Counted from the first letter of the stretch, positions 24,380 through 32,861 are shown. The stretch is 64,000 bases of DNA from an uncultured Acidimicrobiales bacterium (GCA_937997485.1 CALKTH010000046.1:60047-124046); one strand, 5' to 3'. Numbers and translations are program-made. Notes: generated by a model not told the origin, from the sequence alone.

Positions 24380-25474
24380 ATGCGAACTCGGAGAGCTGGC
24401 GGGCGATCGCTCTCCTTGCTGTGTGCCCTGACACTTCTTGTTGCCAGCTGTTCGTCGCTGGATGACTTCGAGACCGGCGGCGCCCGAAACGGCGGCACGG
24501 CAGACACTCCGGCCACCGAATCGGGCGACTCCAACACCTCCGATGGTGGAAGCGGCGACGGCAATGTTCCCGACGATCCCAGCGTGACTGGCGAACAAGC
24601 TCCCGACGACCCAAGCATCGTCGACCCCGGCCAAATCAACCCTGACGTCCCTGATGATCCCTCGATCGCTCCCCCGGCGGACGCAGATCCGAACGCGGCG
24701 GTCGATCCCGACGCAGAAGATGCAGCCAACGCCCTCGAGGCGGGCGGCGTTGACATTCCCGACGTCGAGGTCCTCCGCATCCAGCCTCGCGTGATCGGCA
24801 CCTACCCCCACGCCACCCAAGCGTTCACCCAAGGGCTCGAGTTCGACGGCAACCAGCTCCTGGAGAGCACCGGCCTCTACGGCGAGTCCTCTCGTCGCCG
24901 GGTGAACCCGGGCTCCGGGGTCGTCCAGATCACGCAGCCGCTGGCGGCCGAGGAGTTCGGCCAAGGCCTCACCGTCCACAATGGCAATCTCATCCAGCTG
25001 ACCTGGAAAGAAGGCGTGGCTATCGTCGCCGACCCGGCCACGCTCGACGAGGTCTCCCGCATTCCCTATGACGCTGAAGGCTGGGGCATCTGCTCGCTCG
25101 GCGATCGCATCGTCACCAGTGACGGCACCGACCAACTGCAGTATCGAGACCCGGCCAGCCTGCAACTCATCAGCACGCTGGCGGTCACCATCGACGGCGA
25201 ACCGCTCGATCGTCTGAACGAGCTCGAGTGCATCGACGGCCTCATCTGGGCCAACGTCTGGCTCACTGCCGACATCGTGCAGATCGATCCGATCACCGGT
25301 CAGGTCCTCACACTTATCGACGCATCGGCGATCGTGCCTGACGGCGTGGGCGATGAAGACGTCCTCAACGGCATTGCCTTCCACCGCACGGCTCGGACCA
25401 TGTTCGTGACGGGCAAGCGATGGAACGTGATGTACGAGCTGGAGTATCCCTTCGAGGACGCTCCCGCCAGCTGA
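24380..25474 (+). CDS. Glutamine cyclotransferase-like lipoprotein (paralogue 1)
   Basis: The protein has a lipoprotein signal with lipobox LVASC, then an acidic repetitive linker (repeated DDPS/VPDDPS phrases, about residues 55-110) and a C-terminal five-bladed propeller of the glutaminyl-peptide cyclotransferase family (Glu_cyclase_2). Diagnostic segments are PHATQAFTQGLEFDGN, LLESTGLYGES, GEGLT-like GQGLTVHNGN, GWGICSLGDRIVTSDGT and ELECIDGLIWANVW. Family enzymes cyclise N-terminal glutamine to pyroglutamate. It is paralogous to the gene at 26784, with an M20 gene on the opposite strand between them. Confidence 0.9.
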   Translation: MRTRRAGGRSLSLLCALTLLVASCSSLDDFETGGARNGGTADTPATESGDSNTSDGGSGDGNVPDDPSVTGEQAPDDPSIVDPGQINPDVPDDPSIAPPADADPNAAVDPDAEDAANALEAGGVDIPDVEVLRIQPRVIGTYPHATQAFTQGLEFDGNQLLESTGLYGESSRRRVNPGSGVVQITQPLAAEEFGQGLTVHNGNLIQLTWKEGVAIVADPATLDEVSRIPYDAEGWGICSLGDRIVTSDGTDQLQYRDPASLQLISTLAVTIDGEPLDRLNELECIDGLIWANVWLTADIVQIDPITGQVLTLIDASAIVPDGVGDEDVLNGIAFHRTARTMFVTGKRWNVMYELEYPFEDAPAS

Positions 25475-25477
25475 TCG

Positions 25478-26680
25478 CTAACTGAGCGAGGCCAGTGCGA
25501 TCGCCGTATGGGCAGCGGCGCCAACCGCCATCGCCTCCTCGTGCAACCGCATCCGGTTCGAATGGCAGGCCGGCGCATGCGCCGGATGCACGTCGGGAGG
25601 GCACACGCCGATGAAAGCCATGCAGCCGGGCACCTTCTGGAGCACGTAGCTCCAGTCCTCGGCTCCCATCACGGGCGAGGGCATGTCGATCACCTGACCA
25701 ACACCGACCACGCTCTCGAGCACCCCAACGGCGAAGTCTACGAAATGCCCATCGTTCACCGTGACGGGATAGCCCTCGGTGAGATCGACCCGGGCCGTGC
25801 AATCGTGGGCGAGCGCCACGTGCGTGGCCACCCGTTCGATCCCGGCACGGACCGATGCTCGCGTTCGTTCCGACACGGTGCGGAGCGTGCCGTTGAGCAC
25901 CGCCGTCTCGGGGATCACGTTGTTGGTCGTACCGGCATGGATGCTGGCCACGGTCAGCACGGCGGGATCGAAGGCATCCACACTGCGGGTGATGTGCGAT
26001 TGCAGTGCCGTCACGATCTCGCACGCCACCGGAATGGGATCGGTGGCCCCGTGCGGCATCGAGGCATGACCGCCCCGACCCGTCACCGTGATCGTGACCT
26101 CATCAGCCGAGGCCATCAAGGCCCCAGCGCGGGTTCCGAACATGCCGGACGGCAGATTTGGGGTGACATGCAGTGCAAACGCACTGTCAACGTCAGGCGC
26201 TCGCAGGAGACCTTCGTCAATCGCCAAGCGTGCTCCGTGGTGGCCCTCTTCCCCTGGCTGAAAGAAGAACTTCACCGAGCCTCGCAACTCTGATCGGCGG
26301 GCGCTCAAGAGACGAGCGGCGCCCACCAACATCGAGACGTGGGCATCGTGACCGCACGCGTGCATCACACCTTCGTGCACGCTGGCGAAGGGCTCGTCGG
26401 TGTCTTCAGGCATGGGCAGGGCGTCCATGTCGCCTCGCAGTAACAACGTCGGGCCGTCGGCGGCACCACGCAGCGTGGCTACGACGGAGGACAATCCCTC
26501 GCCGGTCGCAACTTCGAGATCGAGATCCTCCAACTCGGCCAAGATCTTCGCCTGAGTCAGGGGCAAATCGAGCCCGAGCTCAGGCTCGATGTGGATCCGG
26601 CGCCGCAAGGCCACCAGTTCTGGAAGTTGGTCCTGCGCATCGGCCAGCAGCCCGGCGGCGTCAAGCCCTGGGCCCGTCAT
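25478..26680 (-). CDS. M20-family amidohydrolase
   Basis: A 400-residue zinc-dependent amidohydrolase of the M20D type (N-acyl amino acid amidohydrolase, hippurate hydrolase). Metal-site motifs are HACGHDAHV, QPGEEGHHGA (catalytic Glu), the dimerisation-domain segment GRGGHASMPH, and the C-terminal MGAEDWSYVL with HSNRM. The substrate is probably an N-acyl or N-carbamoyl compound. Its stop lies only 3 bp from the convergent cyclotransferase gene. It does not look secreted, so any link to the lipoproteins flanking it is only by position. Confidence 0.93.
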   Translation of the reverse strand: MTGPGLDAAGLLADAQDQLPELVALRRRIHIEPELGLDLPLTQAKILAELEDLDLEVATGEGLSSVVATLRGAADGPTLLLRGDMDALPMPEDTDEPFASVHEGVMHACGHDAHVSMLVGAARLLSARRSELRGSVKFFFQPGEEGHHGARLAIDEGLLRAPDVDSAFALHVTPNLPSGMFGTRAGALMASADEVTITVTGRGGHASMPHGATDPIPVACEIVTALQSHITRSVDAFDPAVLTVASIHAGTTNNVIPETAVLNGTLRTVSERTRASVRAGIERVATHVALAHDCTARVDLTEGYPVTVNDGHFVDFAVGVLESVVGVGQVIDMPSPVMGAEDWSYVLQKVPGCMAFIGVCPPDVHPAHAPACHSNRMRLHEEAMAVGAAAHTAIALASLS

Positions 26681-26783
26681 CGAATCAAGCGCGTCGTTGT
26701 GGTCCCCATCCGTCGCACGCTAGTTGGCCGCTCAGGCATGAGGCCGCCTCGGGCAGCGCACCTCTGCCGGGTACTCTCCGCCG

Positions 26784-27713
26784 ATGAAGTTCTCGCCGCT
26801 CCTCATCGGCCTCGCCCTGCTTGCCGGCGCATGCTCCGACGTCGCCGACACCACTGCGATCGATGAGTTGGACATCGACGGAGAACCCTCGACCACTCTG
26901 CTCCTCGAAGACCCGCCCGAGGTCAATCCCGACCCGGACAACGGTGTCAGCGCCGAGGACGGCGATCCGCCTCCCGACACGGCTGCCGAACCGGCCGCGA
27001 CCCTTCCCGGACCGCTGCAAGGCACGTACGTCGCTAGCCCGATCGCGTCATTCCCCCACGACACCGAGGCCTACACGCAGGGCCTTGAGTTCGTCGGCGA
27101 TCGACTGCTCGAGAGCACCGGTCTCTACGGCGAATCCGATCGCCGATGGGTTGACCCTCGCACGGGAGCCGTCGAGAGCTCTGTCCCGTTGGACGGGGAG
27201 CTGTTCGGCGAGGGGCTCACCGTCGTGAACGGCACCATCGTCCAGATCACCTGGCAGGAGGAGCAGGCGATCGTCTCCGACCTCGACTTGAACGAAGTCC
27301 GCCGCTTCACCTACCGAGGCGAAGGCTGGGGCCTGTGCTTCGATGGCAGTCGCCTCATCATGAGTGACGGCTCCGCCCGTCTCACGTTCCGAGACCCGGA
27401 CACGTTCGAGCCCGTTGGCACCGTCGAGGTCATTCGAGATGGCGAGCCCGTGCAGTTGCTCAACGAGTTGGAGTGCGTTGGTTCGCAAGTCTTTGCCAAC
27501 ATCTACACCTCCGATGAGATCGTCGTGATCAACCCGGAGACCGGAGCCGTGGATGCTTCGATCGACGGCTCCGCGCTGCGGCCACCTGGGCTGCCGATCT
27601 CTGACGCCAACTTCGCCCTGAACGGCATCGCCTACCGAACCGACACCGGTCAGTTCTTCCTGACCGGCAAGCTCTGGCCCGTGCTCTACGAGGTTGCGTT
27701 CCTTCCGTCCTGA
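26784..27713 (+). CDS. Glutamine cyclotransferase-like lipoprotein (paralogue 2)
   Basis: This 309-residue paralogue of the protein at 24380 has lipobox LAGAC (C17), a shorter acidic linker, and the same propeller segments: PHDTEAYTQGLEFVGDR, LLESTGLYGES, GEGLTVVNGTI, GWGLCFDGSRLIMSDGS and ELECVGSQVFANIY. Both are predicted to act outside the membrane. Its last 28 bp overlap the convergent alpha/beta hydrolase gene. Two lipoprotein copies 2.4 kb apart suggest an old duplication. Confidence 0.9.
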   Translation: MKFSPLLIGLALLAGACSDVADTTAIDELDIDGEPSTTLLLEDPPEVNPDPDNGVSAEDGDPPPDTAAEPAATLPGPLQGTYVASPIASFPHDTEAYTQGLEFVGDRLLESTGLYGESDRRWVDPRTGAVESSVPLDGELFGEGLTVVNGTIVQITWQEEQAIVSDLDLNEVRRFTYRGEGWGLCFDGSRLIMSDGSARLTFRDPDTFEPVGTVEVIRDGEPVQLLNELECVGSQVFANIYTSDEIVVINPETGAVDASIDGSALRPPGLPISDANFALNGIAYRTDTGQFFLTGKLWPVLYEVAFLPS

Positions 27714-28435
27714 TCGTCGGCCTGGGATTGGCTGTCAACGCCGTCGGCGGCCTCGAAAACGGCAGGGAGGTGCGTGAGCAATCGCTCCAGCAACTCGTCG
27801 CCAGCGGGGTGCATGAGGTGGTCGACGCCCGGCAGAAGGACGAGCTCTCCGGTCTCGGCCAGCATTCGCACCATCTCGCTGGCCTGGGGCGGCAGGATCG
27901 TGTCGTTCATGCCGTGGAAGAACAGCAGGTTCCGGTCACTCAACTGATCGGCCGGCTCACAGCCGGCCGATTGCGTGGCGAAGGTGACCACGCCCGGCAC
28001 CATCGCCCGGTCGAGGTGGGCAGCCGCCTGAATGGCAACGGCTCCGCCGAAGGAGTGCCCGAGCGTGACGAACTGCTGGGCTCCGTGACGCCCCGCCAGC
28101 TCCATCGCCGCCACCGTGTCGTGCACGCACATCGAGAGATCGTTCGGTCGGCGGTAGCTCACCCGCAACACACCGATTCCATGGTCCGGAAGCAGTCGAC
28201 CGAGCCGGTGGTAGAGCCCACCGTCCGGTCCGAGCAGGCCGCCCATGGCACCACCCACGCACACAATGACCTTCGAGAGCCCAGCGTCTCCATGCCACAA
28301 CAGCGACAGCAACCCACGGGAGGTGTAGAGCTCGAGGTGATCGAGATTCTCATCCACGGGCACGGTTTGCATCGCCATCACGCCCAGGAGGTCGAGTGGC
28401 CCGGAAGAACTGTCGGTGGTGGGCTCGTCTGACAC
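27686..28435 (-). CDS. Alpha/beta hydrolase
   Basis: A 249-residue alpha/beta hydrolase with the nucleophile elbow GHSFGG, an acid in FFHGMNDTILPP and the catalytic histidine in LPGVDHLMHPAG. The segment VCVGGAMGGLLGPDGGLYHRL forms the oxyanion region. The sequence has no signal peptide and no lid domain. The substrate is not evident. Its C-terminal 28 bp overlap the convergent lipoprotein gene. Confidence 0.87.
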   Translation of the reverse strand: MSDEPTTDSSSGPLDLLGVMAMQTVPVDENLDHLELYTSRGLLSLLWHGDAGLSKVIVCVGGAMGGLLGPDGGLYHRLGRLLPDHGIGVLRVSYRRPNDLSMCVHDTVAAMELAGRHGAQQFVTLGHSFGGAVAIQAAAHLDRAMVPGVVTFATQSAGCEPADQLSDRNLLFFHGMNDTILPPQASEMVRMLAETGELVLLPGVDHLMHPAGDELLERLLTHLPAVFEAADGVDSQSQADDQDGRNATS

Positions 28436-28471
28436 GGCCCTTGCCTAGCACACGGGGTTAGGGTGCGATCG

Positions 28472-29065
28472 ATGCGTTTCTTGGTGGTGCATGCCCATCC
28501 AGACCCGGATTCGTTCAGTCATGCGATCCGGGCTGCGGCCCTCAAAGGGCTCGCCGCAGCCGATCATGAGGTCGAGCTGATCGATCTGTATGCCGAAGAC
28601 TTCGATCCCTGTATGTCCGAAGCTGAGCATCGCGACTATCTGACCATCAGTGAAGATCATCCCGACCCGGACGTGCGACGCTCCATCGAACTCGTCCGCT
28701 GGGCCGAGGGCCTCATCGTGATCTACCCCACGTGGTGGTCCGGCCTGCCCGCCATTCTCAAGGGTTGGTTCGAGCGGGTGTTCCTTCCGGGTGTGTCCTT
28801 CACCATCGACCCTGGCACGAAGCCGCTTCGGCCCGCGCTGAACGACATGCGGCGCCTCGTCGGCATCACCACCTACGGCTCATCCCGCCCGTATCGCCTG
28901 GCGGTCGGCGACCCGGGCCGACGAACGCTGCTCCGCACCATCCGCCTGGCCATGGGTCGCCGCTGCCGTAGTTCCTGGATTTCACTCGACACCCTCGATG
29001 GTCGGAGTCCCGAGGAACGGGCCGAGTTTCTCGCTCACGTCGAAGCCGAGATGGCGGCCCTGTGA
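28472..29065 (+). CDS. Flavodoxin-fold NAD(P)H:quinone oxidoreductase-like protein (copy 1)
   Basis: The 197-residue protein matches the NQO1/MdaB/KefF family of FMN- or FAD-dependent two-electron reductases. Motifs are VVHAHPDPDSFS (phosphate-binding loop), the segment IVIYPTWWSGLPAILKGWFERVF, and ITTYGSS. These enzymes reduce quinones or related electrophiles in the cytoplasm. The ATG at 28472 is preferred to a GTG three codons upstream. The next gene is a paralogue whose ATG overlaps this stop by 1 bp. Confidence 0.9.
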   Translation: MRFLVVHAHPDPDSFSHAIRAAALKGLAAADHEVELIDLYAEDFDPCMSEAEHRDYLTISEDHPDPDVRRSIELVRWAEGLIVIYPTWWSGLPAILKGWFERVFLPGVSFTIDPGTKPLRPALNDMRRLVGITTYGSSRPYRLAVGDPGRRTLLRTIRLAMGRRCRSSWISLDTLDGRSPEERAEFLAHVEAEMAAL

Positions 29066-29673
29066 TGGCAAAGCAGCCCGAGCGGACGCTCATCGTCGTC
29101 AACCACCCCAACCCGGACAGCCTGGTCCGGGCCGCTCTCGAACGCGTCACCCGCGGCATTGAGCGTTCCGGTTTGGAGATGAGGGTGATCGATCTCGATG
29201 CCGAGCACTTCGATCCCCGCCTCACGCTTCATGAGAAGCAACACCACCTGGACGACCCAGTCACAAAGCCCGGACACGAAGCCCACATCGACGCGCTGCA
29301 GTGGGCCACTCGCCTCGTCCTCATCTATCCCACCTGGTACGGCGGCCCGCCCGCTCGTCTCAAGGGCTGGCTTGACCGGGTGTGGATGACCGACGTGGCC
29401 TATCGCCTCCCGGAGGGCGCCACCCGGATCGTGGCGAACCTGCGCAACATCCGCAGCATCGAGATCGTGACGACCCACGGCAGCGGCCGCCTCGTGAATC
29501 TGGTGCAGGGCGAGCCCGGTCGGCTCATGCTGTTGCGGACGATTCGTTTGTTGTGCCACCCGCTGTGTCGCCGACGCTGGCGCGCCATCTACGGCGTCGA
29601 CTCAGCCGACCCCGCCGATCTCACCAACTGGCTCGACGAGCTCGAAGAGATCTACGCCAACTCGTCAGCCTGA
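29065..29673 (+). CDS. Flavodoxin-fold NAD(P)H:quinone oxidoreductase-like protein (copy 2)
   Basis: A paralogue of the preceding gene: VVNHPNPDSLVRAALER, LVLIYPTWYGGPPARLKGWLDRVW and VTTHGSGR occupy the same positions. The two are coupled by a TGATG overlap. The tandem pair could form a heterodimer, since NQO-type enzymes build their active sites at the dimer interface; that is inference. The C-terminal helices keep the shared phrase RRTLLRTIRL / RLMLLRTIRL. Confidence 0.9.
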   Translation: MAKQPERTLIVVNHPNPDSLVRAALERVTRGIERSGLEMRVIDLDAEHFDPRLTLHEKQHHLDDPVTKPGHEAHIDALQWATRLVLIYPTWYGGPPARLKGWLDRVWMTDVAYRLPEGATRIVANLRNIRSIEIVTTHGSGRLVNLVQGEPGRLMLLRTIRLLCHPLCRRRWRAIYGVDSADPADLTNWLDELEEIYANSSA

Positions 29674-29709
29674 GGGTCCAGCTGGCCCTCTGAGGCGAGG
29701 GCTGCCGGT

Positions 29710-30657
29710 TCAGACGTTGGCCGGAACCGGCTCGCCCTCGGCCTCGGCCGCGGCCTTCGCGGCCCGACGTTCCTTGAGACGATTGGCGATCTTGCCCATC
29801 TTGCCGATGTAGCGGACGACGCTCTCCCGAGCAGCCTCGGCTTCACCGGTCAGCCCTTCAATCGCCTCGATGTTCCACGTGCCGAGCACGACCGGATCGA
29901 GGATCTGCTCGTAGTGATTGATCGGGTCGTAGATGCCCGCCGCTGCGATGCGCTTAGAGTGGTCCTTGAAATCCGGGATGCCCGTGCCGGGCATGGCAAA
30001 TCCAATGACCTGACGCTCGAGTGCTTCCATCATCTGCGAGGGGTCTCGCTCGAAACCGGCGGCTGCGATGTCTCGGTAGAAGAGGAAGTGATGGTTCTCG
30101 TCGATGGCGACGCGGCGCATGATGTCGTAGCCAGCGCGATCGTCGATCATCCGGCCGGTGTTGCGGTGCGAGATGCGGGTGGCGAGCTCTTGCAGCGCCA
30201 CGTAACACATGCCGTCGGCCGCCGACGGGGGCTCGGGCACCTCACCGAGGCTCATCTGCACCATCCGGCCCCGCTCGAGGGCAACAGGATCGATGGCCCG
30301 GGTGACCGTGAGGTACTCACGGATGACGGTCGCGTGCCGGCCCTCTTCAGCAGTCCAGCGACGCACCCACTCACCCCAAGCGTGATCGCCCTTGCCGAAC
30401 ATTCGCTCGATGTCACGGAAGTAGTAGGGGAGGTTGTCTTCGGTCAGCAGATTCACGAAGAGGGCGCTGCGAACTTCCTCGGAGAGATCGGACTCTTCCG
30501 GCGACCACTCGTATCCCTCTTCGAAGTCTCGACCCCGACTCCACGGCACAAGCGCGTGGGGATGCCATTCCTTCGTTGCGGCCAAGTGGCGTTCAAGGAG
30601 TTCCTCCGCCACGGGCTGGAGTTCTGACAGAAACGCAACGTCTGTGGACAACACCAT
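29710..30657 (-). CDS. Acyl-ACP desaturase (ferritin-like di-iron)
   Basis: The protein belongs to the soluble stearoyl-ACP desaturase family (FA_desaturase_2, similar to mycobacterial DesA). Di-iron ligands come from the helix segments TEDNLPYY, AEEGRHATV, LQELATRISHRN and DENHHFLF, giving the two E/D-E-x-x-H pairs. It introduces a double bond in an acyl-ACP substrate and needs an electron donor. The start is taken as ATG 30657; GTG two codons earlier is possible. A perfect TetR-type inverted repeat lies 13 bp upstream. Confidence 0.92.
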   Translation of the reverse strand: MVLSTDVAFLSELQPVAEELLERHLAATKEWHPHALVPWSRGRDFEEGYEWSPEESDLSEEVRSALFVNLLTEDNLPYYFRDIERMFGKGDHAWGEWVRRWTAEEGRHATVIREYLTVTRAIDPVALERGRMVQMSLGEVPEPPSAADGMCYVALQELATRISHRNTGRMIDDRAGYDIMRRVAIDENHHFLFYRDIAAAGFERDPSQMMEALERQVIGFAMPGTGIPDFKDHSKRIAAAGIYDPINHYEQILDPVVLGTWNIEAIEGLTGEAEAARESVVRYIGKMGKIANRLKERRAAKAAAEAEGEPVPANV

Positions 30658-30669
30658 GGTCACAGCCTA

Positions 30670-30685
30670 CCTACCGGTCGGTAGG
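30670..30685. promoter_or_regulatory. TetR-type operator before the desaturase gene
   Basis: CCTACCGGTCGGTAGG is a perfect inverted repeat of 7 bp (CCTACCG/CGGTAGG) around a 2-bp centre. Sites of the TACCG-n-CGGTA kind are bound by many actinobacterial TetR regulators of lipid metabolism. It lies immediately before the desaturase start, where binding would block transcription. No TetR gene is visible in the window. Confidence 0.65.
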
Positions 30686-30804
30686 GAGACACATGCAGCC
30701 TCCCAGAATCACATATCTGACCGAACGCACACTCGATTCGTTACCTCACCAAGATCCAACAGGCTGTCGGTGGGTCCGGGCGGAGTTCGTGCGAGAGTGG
30801 TGCC

Positions 30805-31140
30805 ATGTCAGTTGCTCAGCACGCGCGCGTGAGCTTTCCAGCCACGGAGACCTTTGCGCGGCTGGGCCGAGTCACCGCTTCGGGCATCGCCCTTCGACTG
30901 GGCATCGAGATCGGCCGCGTCGAGCAGCTCCGCACCGCCGTGAATGCTGCCGTCGCTGCCCTCGAAGGCGAGGGCACGATCGAGCTGCATGCCGACTGGA
31001 ACGACGACACGTTCGAGCTCGAGATCTCGAATGCGCAGGCCATGATTCAGGTGCCGCAACAGCTCATCGACGAGATCAGTCCGCTCGTCACTGATGTCGA
31101 CGCCACGAACGACTCGGTGCACCTCACACTCGATCGCTGA
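30805..31140 (+). CDS. RsbW-like GHKL anti-sigma protein, short form
   Basis: The N-terminal half resembles the N-box side of HATPase_c_2 anti-sigma kinases: VSFPATETFARLGRVTASGI, then RVEQLRTAVNAAVAALEG, where the usual DExxxNA is reduced to NAAVAAL. The following strands end in WNDDTFELEISNA, but the G-boxes for ATP binding are absent in this 111-residue protein. It may be a degenerate anti-sigma or scaffold that binds without phosphorylating. The start is ATG at 30805. It stands alone between divergent and convergent genes. Confidence 0.65.
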   Translation: MSVAQHARVSFPATETFARLGRVTASGIALRLGIEIGRVEQLRTAVNAAVAALEGEGTIELHADWNDDTFELEISNAQAMIQVPQQLIDEISPLVTDVDATNDSVHLTLDR

Positions 31141-31192
31141 GCCAGTCGCTGTCCTCGGACCAGTCGCTGCACTCACGCCGGACGCTCTCTCT

Positions 31193-31246
31193 GTCAGTCC
31201 TTCAAGAAGTGTCAGTCGTTCAAGAAGTGTCAGTCGTTCAAGAAGT
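31193..31246. repeat. Tandem repeat, 18 bp x 3, across the stop of the thioesterase gene
   Basis: Three consecutive units of GTCAGTCGTTCAAGAAGT (the first with one C-for-G change) lie at 31193, 31211 and 31229. The last unit holds the final codons and TGA of the thioesterase gene, read on the minus strand as HFLND-stop. The copies downstream of the stop repeat that coding end in frame, with a stop in each unit. Confidence 0.85.
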
Positions 31247-31784
31247 GACGGTGCGCTTCGGGAATGGCGGCTCCGGCGACGCGCACTGCCGCCGCTTCGC
31301 CGATGGTCTGGAACGTGGCGTCTGATTCGACGCACACCAAACCTTTGAGCGTTTCGATTCGGCCCACCGTGCGCACTCGCTCACCGTCACGATCAACCAC
31401 CTCAGCCACGGCCCGGTAGTCCGAATCGAGGCGCACACCGCGTACGAACCGGGCCGAGGTCTCGACCGTCAGCGCCCATTGCTTGGCCAGAGCGATCACG
31501 GCCCACGCCTGCACTTCATCGAGCACCGCCAGGCTGATGCCACCATGCACGAGCGTTGGCGCGCCGCTGTGCTCGGTGCCGAACCGGAACGGCGCCCAGA
31601 CCTGCTGCACCGCGTCATCGGCCCAGATCTCGAGTTGAAGGCCCGATGCGTTTCGTTGCTCGCATACAAAGCAGTTGGAGTCGAGGCCCCAGTCATCATT
31701 CGTCAAACGGCGAGACGAGCTCGGCGAGGGCCTGGAAACATCGTCGTGAGCGCTGGGGTCGGGCGACGAATCGGCGTCCGTCAT
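31230..31784 (-). CDS. PaaI/4HBT-like hotdog thioesterase
   Basis: A hotdog-fold acyl-CoA thioesterase of 184 residues. After a Ser/Pro-rich N-terminus (about 1-30) comes NCFVCEQRNASGLQLEI, typical of this subgroup, and the hotdog helix VHGGISLAVLDEVQAWA, which carries the active-site acid. Substrates are likely acyl-CoAs. The start overlaps the dut stop by 4 bp, so the two are coupled. Confidence 0.85.
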   Translation of the reverse strand: MTDADSSPDPSAHDDVSRPSPSSSRRLTNDDWGLDSNCFVCEQRNASGLQLEIWADDAVQQVWAPFRFGTEHSGAPTLVHGGISLAVLDEVQAWAVIALAKQWALTVETSARFVRGVRLDSDYRAVAEVVDRDGERVRTVGRIETLKGLVCVESDATFQTIGEAAAVRVAGAAIPEAHRHFLND

Positions 31785-32236
31785 CGACCCGAGCTACCGA
31801 AACCGGCCGCGCCGCGATCATCAATCGCCTCTGGTAGCTCCTCAATGGCGGAGAACGCAATACCCGGGACCGCCATCACCATGAACTGGGCGATGCGCTC
31901 ACCCGGCTCGATCGTGAAGTCCTTCGATGAGGTGTTCAGCAGGATCACCTTGAGCTCACCTCGATATCCGGAGTCGATCAGACCCGGACTGTTGAGCACC
32001 GTGATGCCGTGCTTGGCTGCGAGGCCCGACCGGGGGAGCACGAGGCCACACATGCCGGTAGGGATCGCCACGGCCACGCCGGTCCCGACCATCGCTCGCT
32101 CACCGGCCCCGAGGGTCATCGCCTCAACAGAGGTCAGGTCAGCGGCCGCATCACCAAGCCGCATCCGCTGAGGGAGAACTGCGTCAGGGTGCAATCGAGT
32201 GACAGGAATCGCGGTGGTCTCTGAATCGTGGGACAC
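31781..32236 (-). CDS. dut: dUTP diphosphatase
   Basis: Trimeric dUTPase hydrolyses dUTP to dUMP, keeping uracil out of DNA. The five family motifs are present, including LVLPRSGLAAKHGI (phosphate binding), LIDSGYRGELKVILLN (uracil pocket and catalytic Asp), GERIAQFMV and the C-terminal Gly-rich arm RGAAGFGSSGR. Length 151 residues is normal. It overlaps the thioesterase gene by 4 bp. Confidence 0.96.
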   Translation of the reverse strand: MSHDSETTAIPVTRLHPDAVLPQRMRLGDAAADLTSVEAMTLGAGERAMVGTGVAVAIPTGMCGLVLPRSGLAAKHGITVLNSPGLIDSGYRGELKVILLNTSSKDFTIEPGERIAQFMVMAVPGIAFSAIEELPEAIDDRGAAGFGSSGR

Positions 32237-32300
32237 GGATGGAGGTTACTGGCGTCCCGCCGTGCGAGCCGTGGCAAAGAGCGCGTGTAGGGTTGCCGCC

Positions 32301-32861
32301 GTGCTTGCTTGGATGGATCTCGAAATGACCGGCCTCGACCCGAAGGAACACGTCATCGTCGAGATCGCCACGCTGATCACCGATGACGAACTCAACATCA
32401 TCGCTGAGGGTCCCGAGCTCGTGATTCACGCGACCGAGGACGAGCTGTCTCGGATGGACCAGGTCGTGATCGACATGCACACCAAATCTGGGCTGCTCGA
32501 TCAGATCCGCTCGTCGGAGATCACACTCGAGGCGGCGACCAAGGCCACGCTCGACTTTTTGAAAGAGCACATGGAGCCCCGCACCGTGCCGTTGTGTGGC
32601 AACAGCATCGGGATGGATCGTCGCTTTCTCACCGAGCACATGAACGACATCGAGGAGTACCTCCACTACCGCTCCGTTGATGTCTCCACCATCAAAGAGC
32701 TCGCCCGCCGCTGGTACCCCAACGCCCTCAACGGGGCGCCCCGAAAAGACGTGGCCCACCGAGCGCTCGACGACATCAAAGAGAGCATCAACGAACTCGT
32801 GCACTACCGCACGAGCGTGTTCCTCCCAGTCACCGAGGCCGCTGCTCCAACCGACACCTGA
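32301..32861 (+). CDS. orn: Oligoribonuclease
   Basis: Orn degrades short RNA oligomers and pGpG, the product of c-di-GMP breakdown. It is a DEDDh exonuclease: D6 and E8 in AWMDLEMTGLDP, a later Asp in NSIGMDRRFL, and H/D in KDVAHRALDDI. The start is GTG at 32301, the only in-frame start immediately before the conserved LAWMDLEM. The protein is 186 residues, normal for the family. Presence of an RsiG-type c-di-GMP sensor in the same window makes the pGpG role relevant here. Confidence 0.95.
   Translation: MLAWMDLEMTGLDPKEHVIVEIATLITDDELNIIAEGPELVIHATEDELSRMDQVVIDMHTKSGLLDQIRSSEITLEAATKATLDFLKEHMEPRTVPLCGNSIGMDRRFLTEHMNDIEEYLHYRSVDVSTIKELARRWYPNALNGAPRKDVAHRALDDIKESINELVHYRTSVFLPVTEAAAPTDT

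Noticed and set aside
29674..29709. Terminator between the flavodoxin-fold gene and the desaturase
   Set aside because: GAGGG-CCAGCTGG-CCCTC is symmetrical but leaves no proper loop and has no T-tract.
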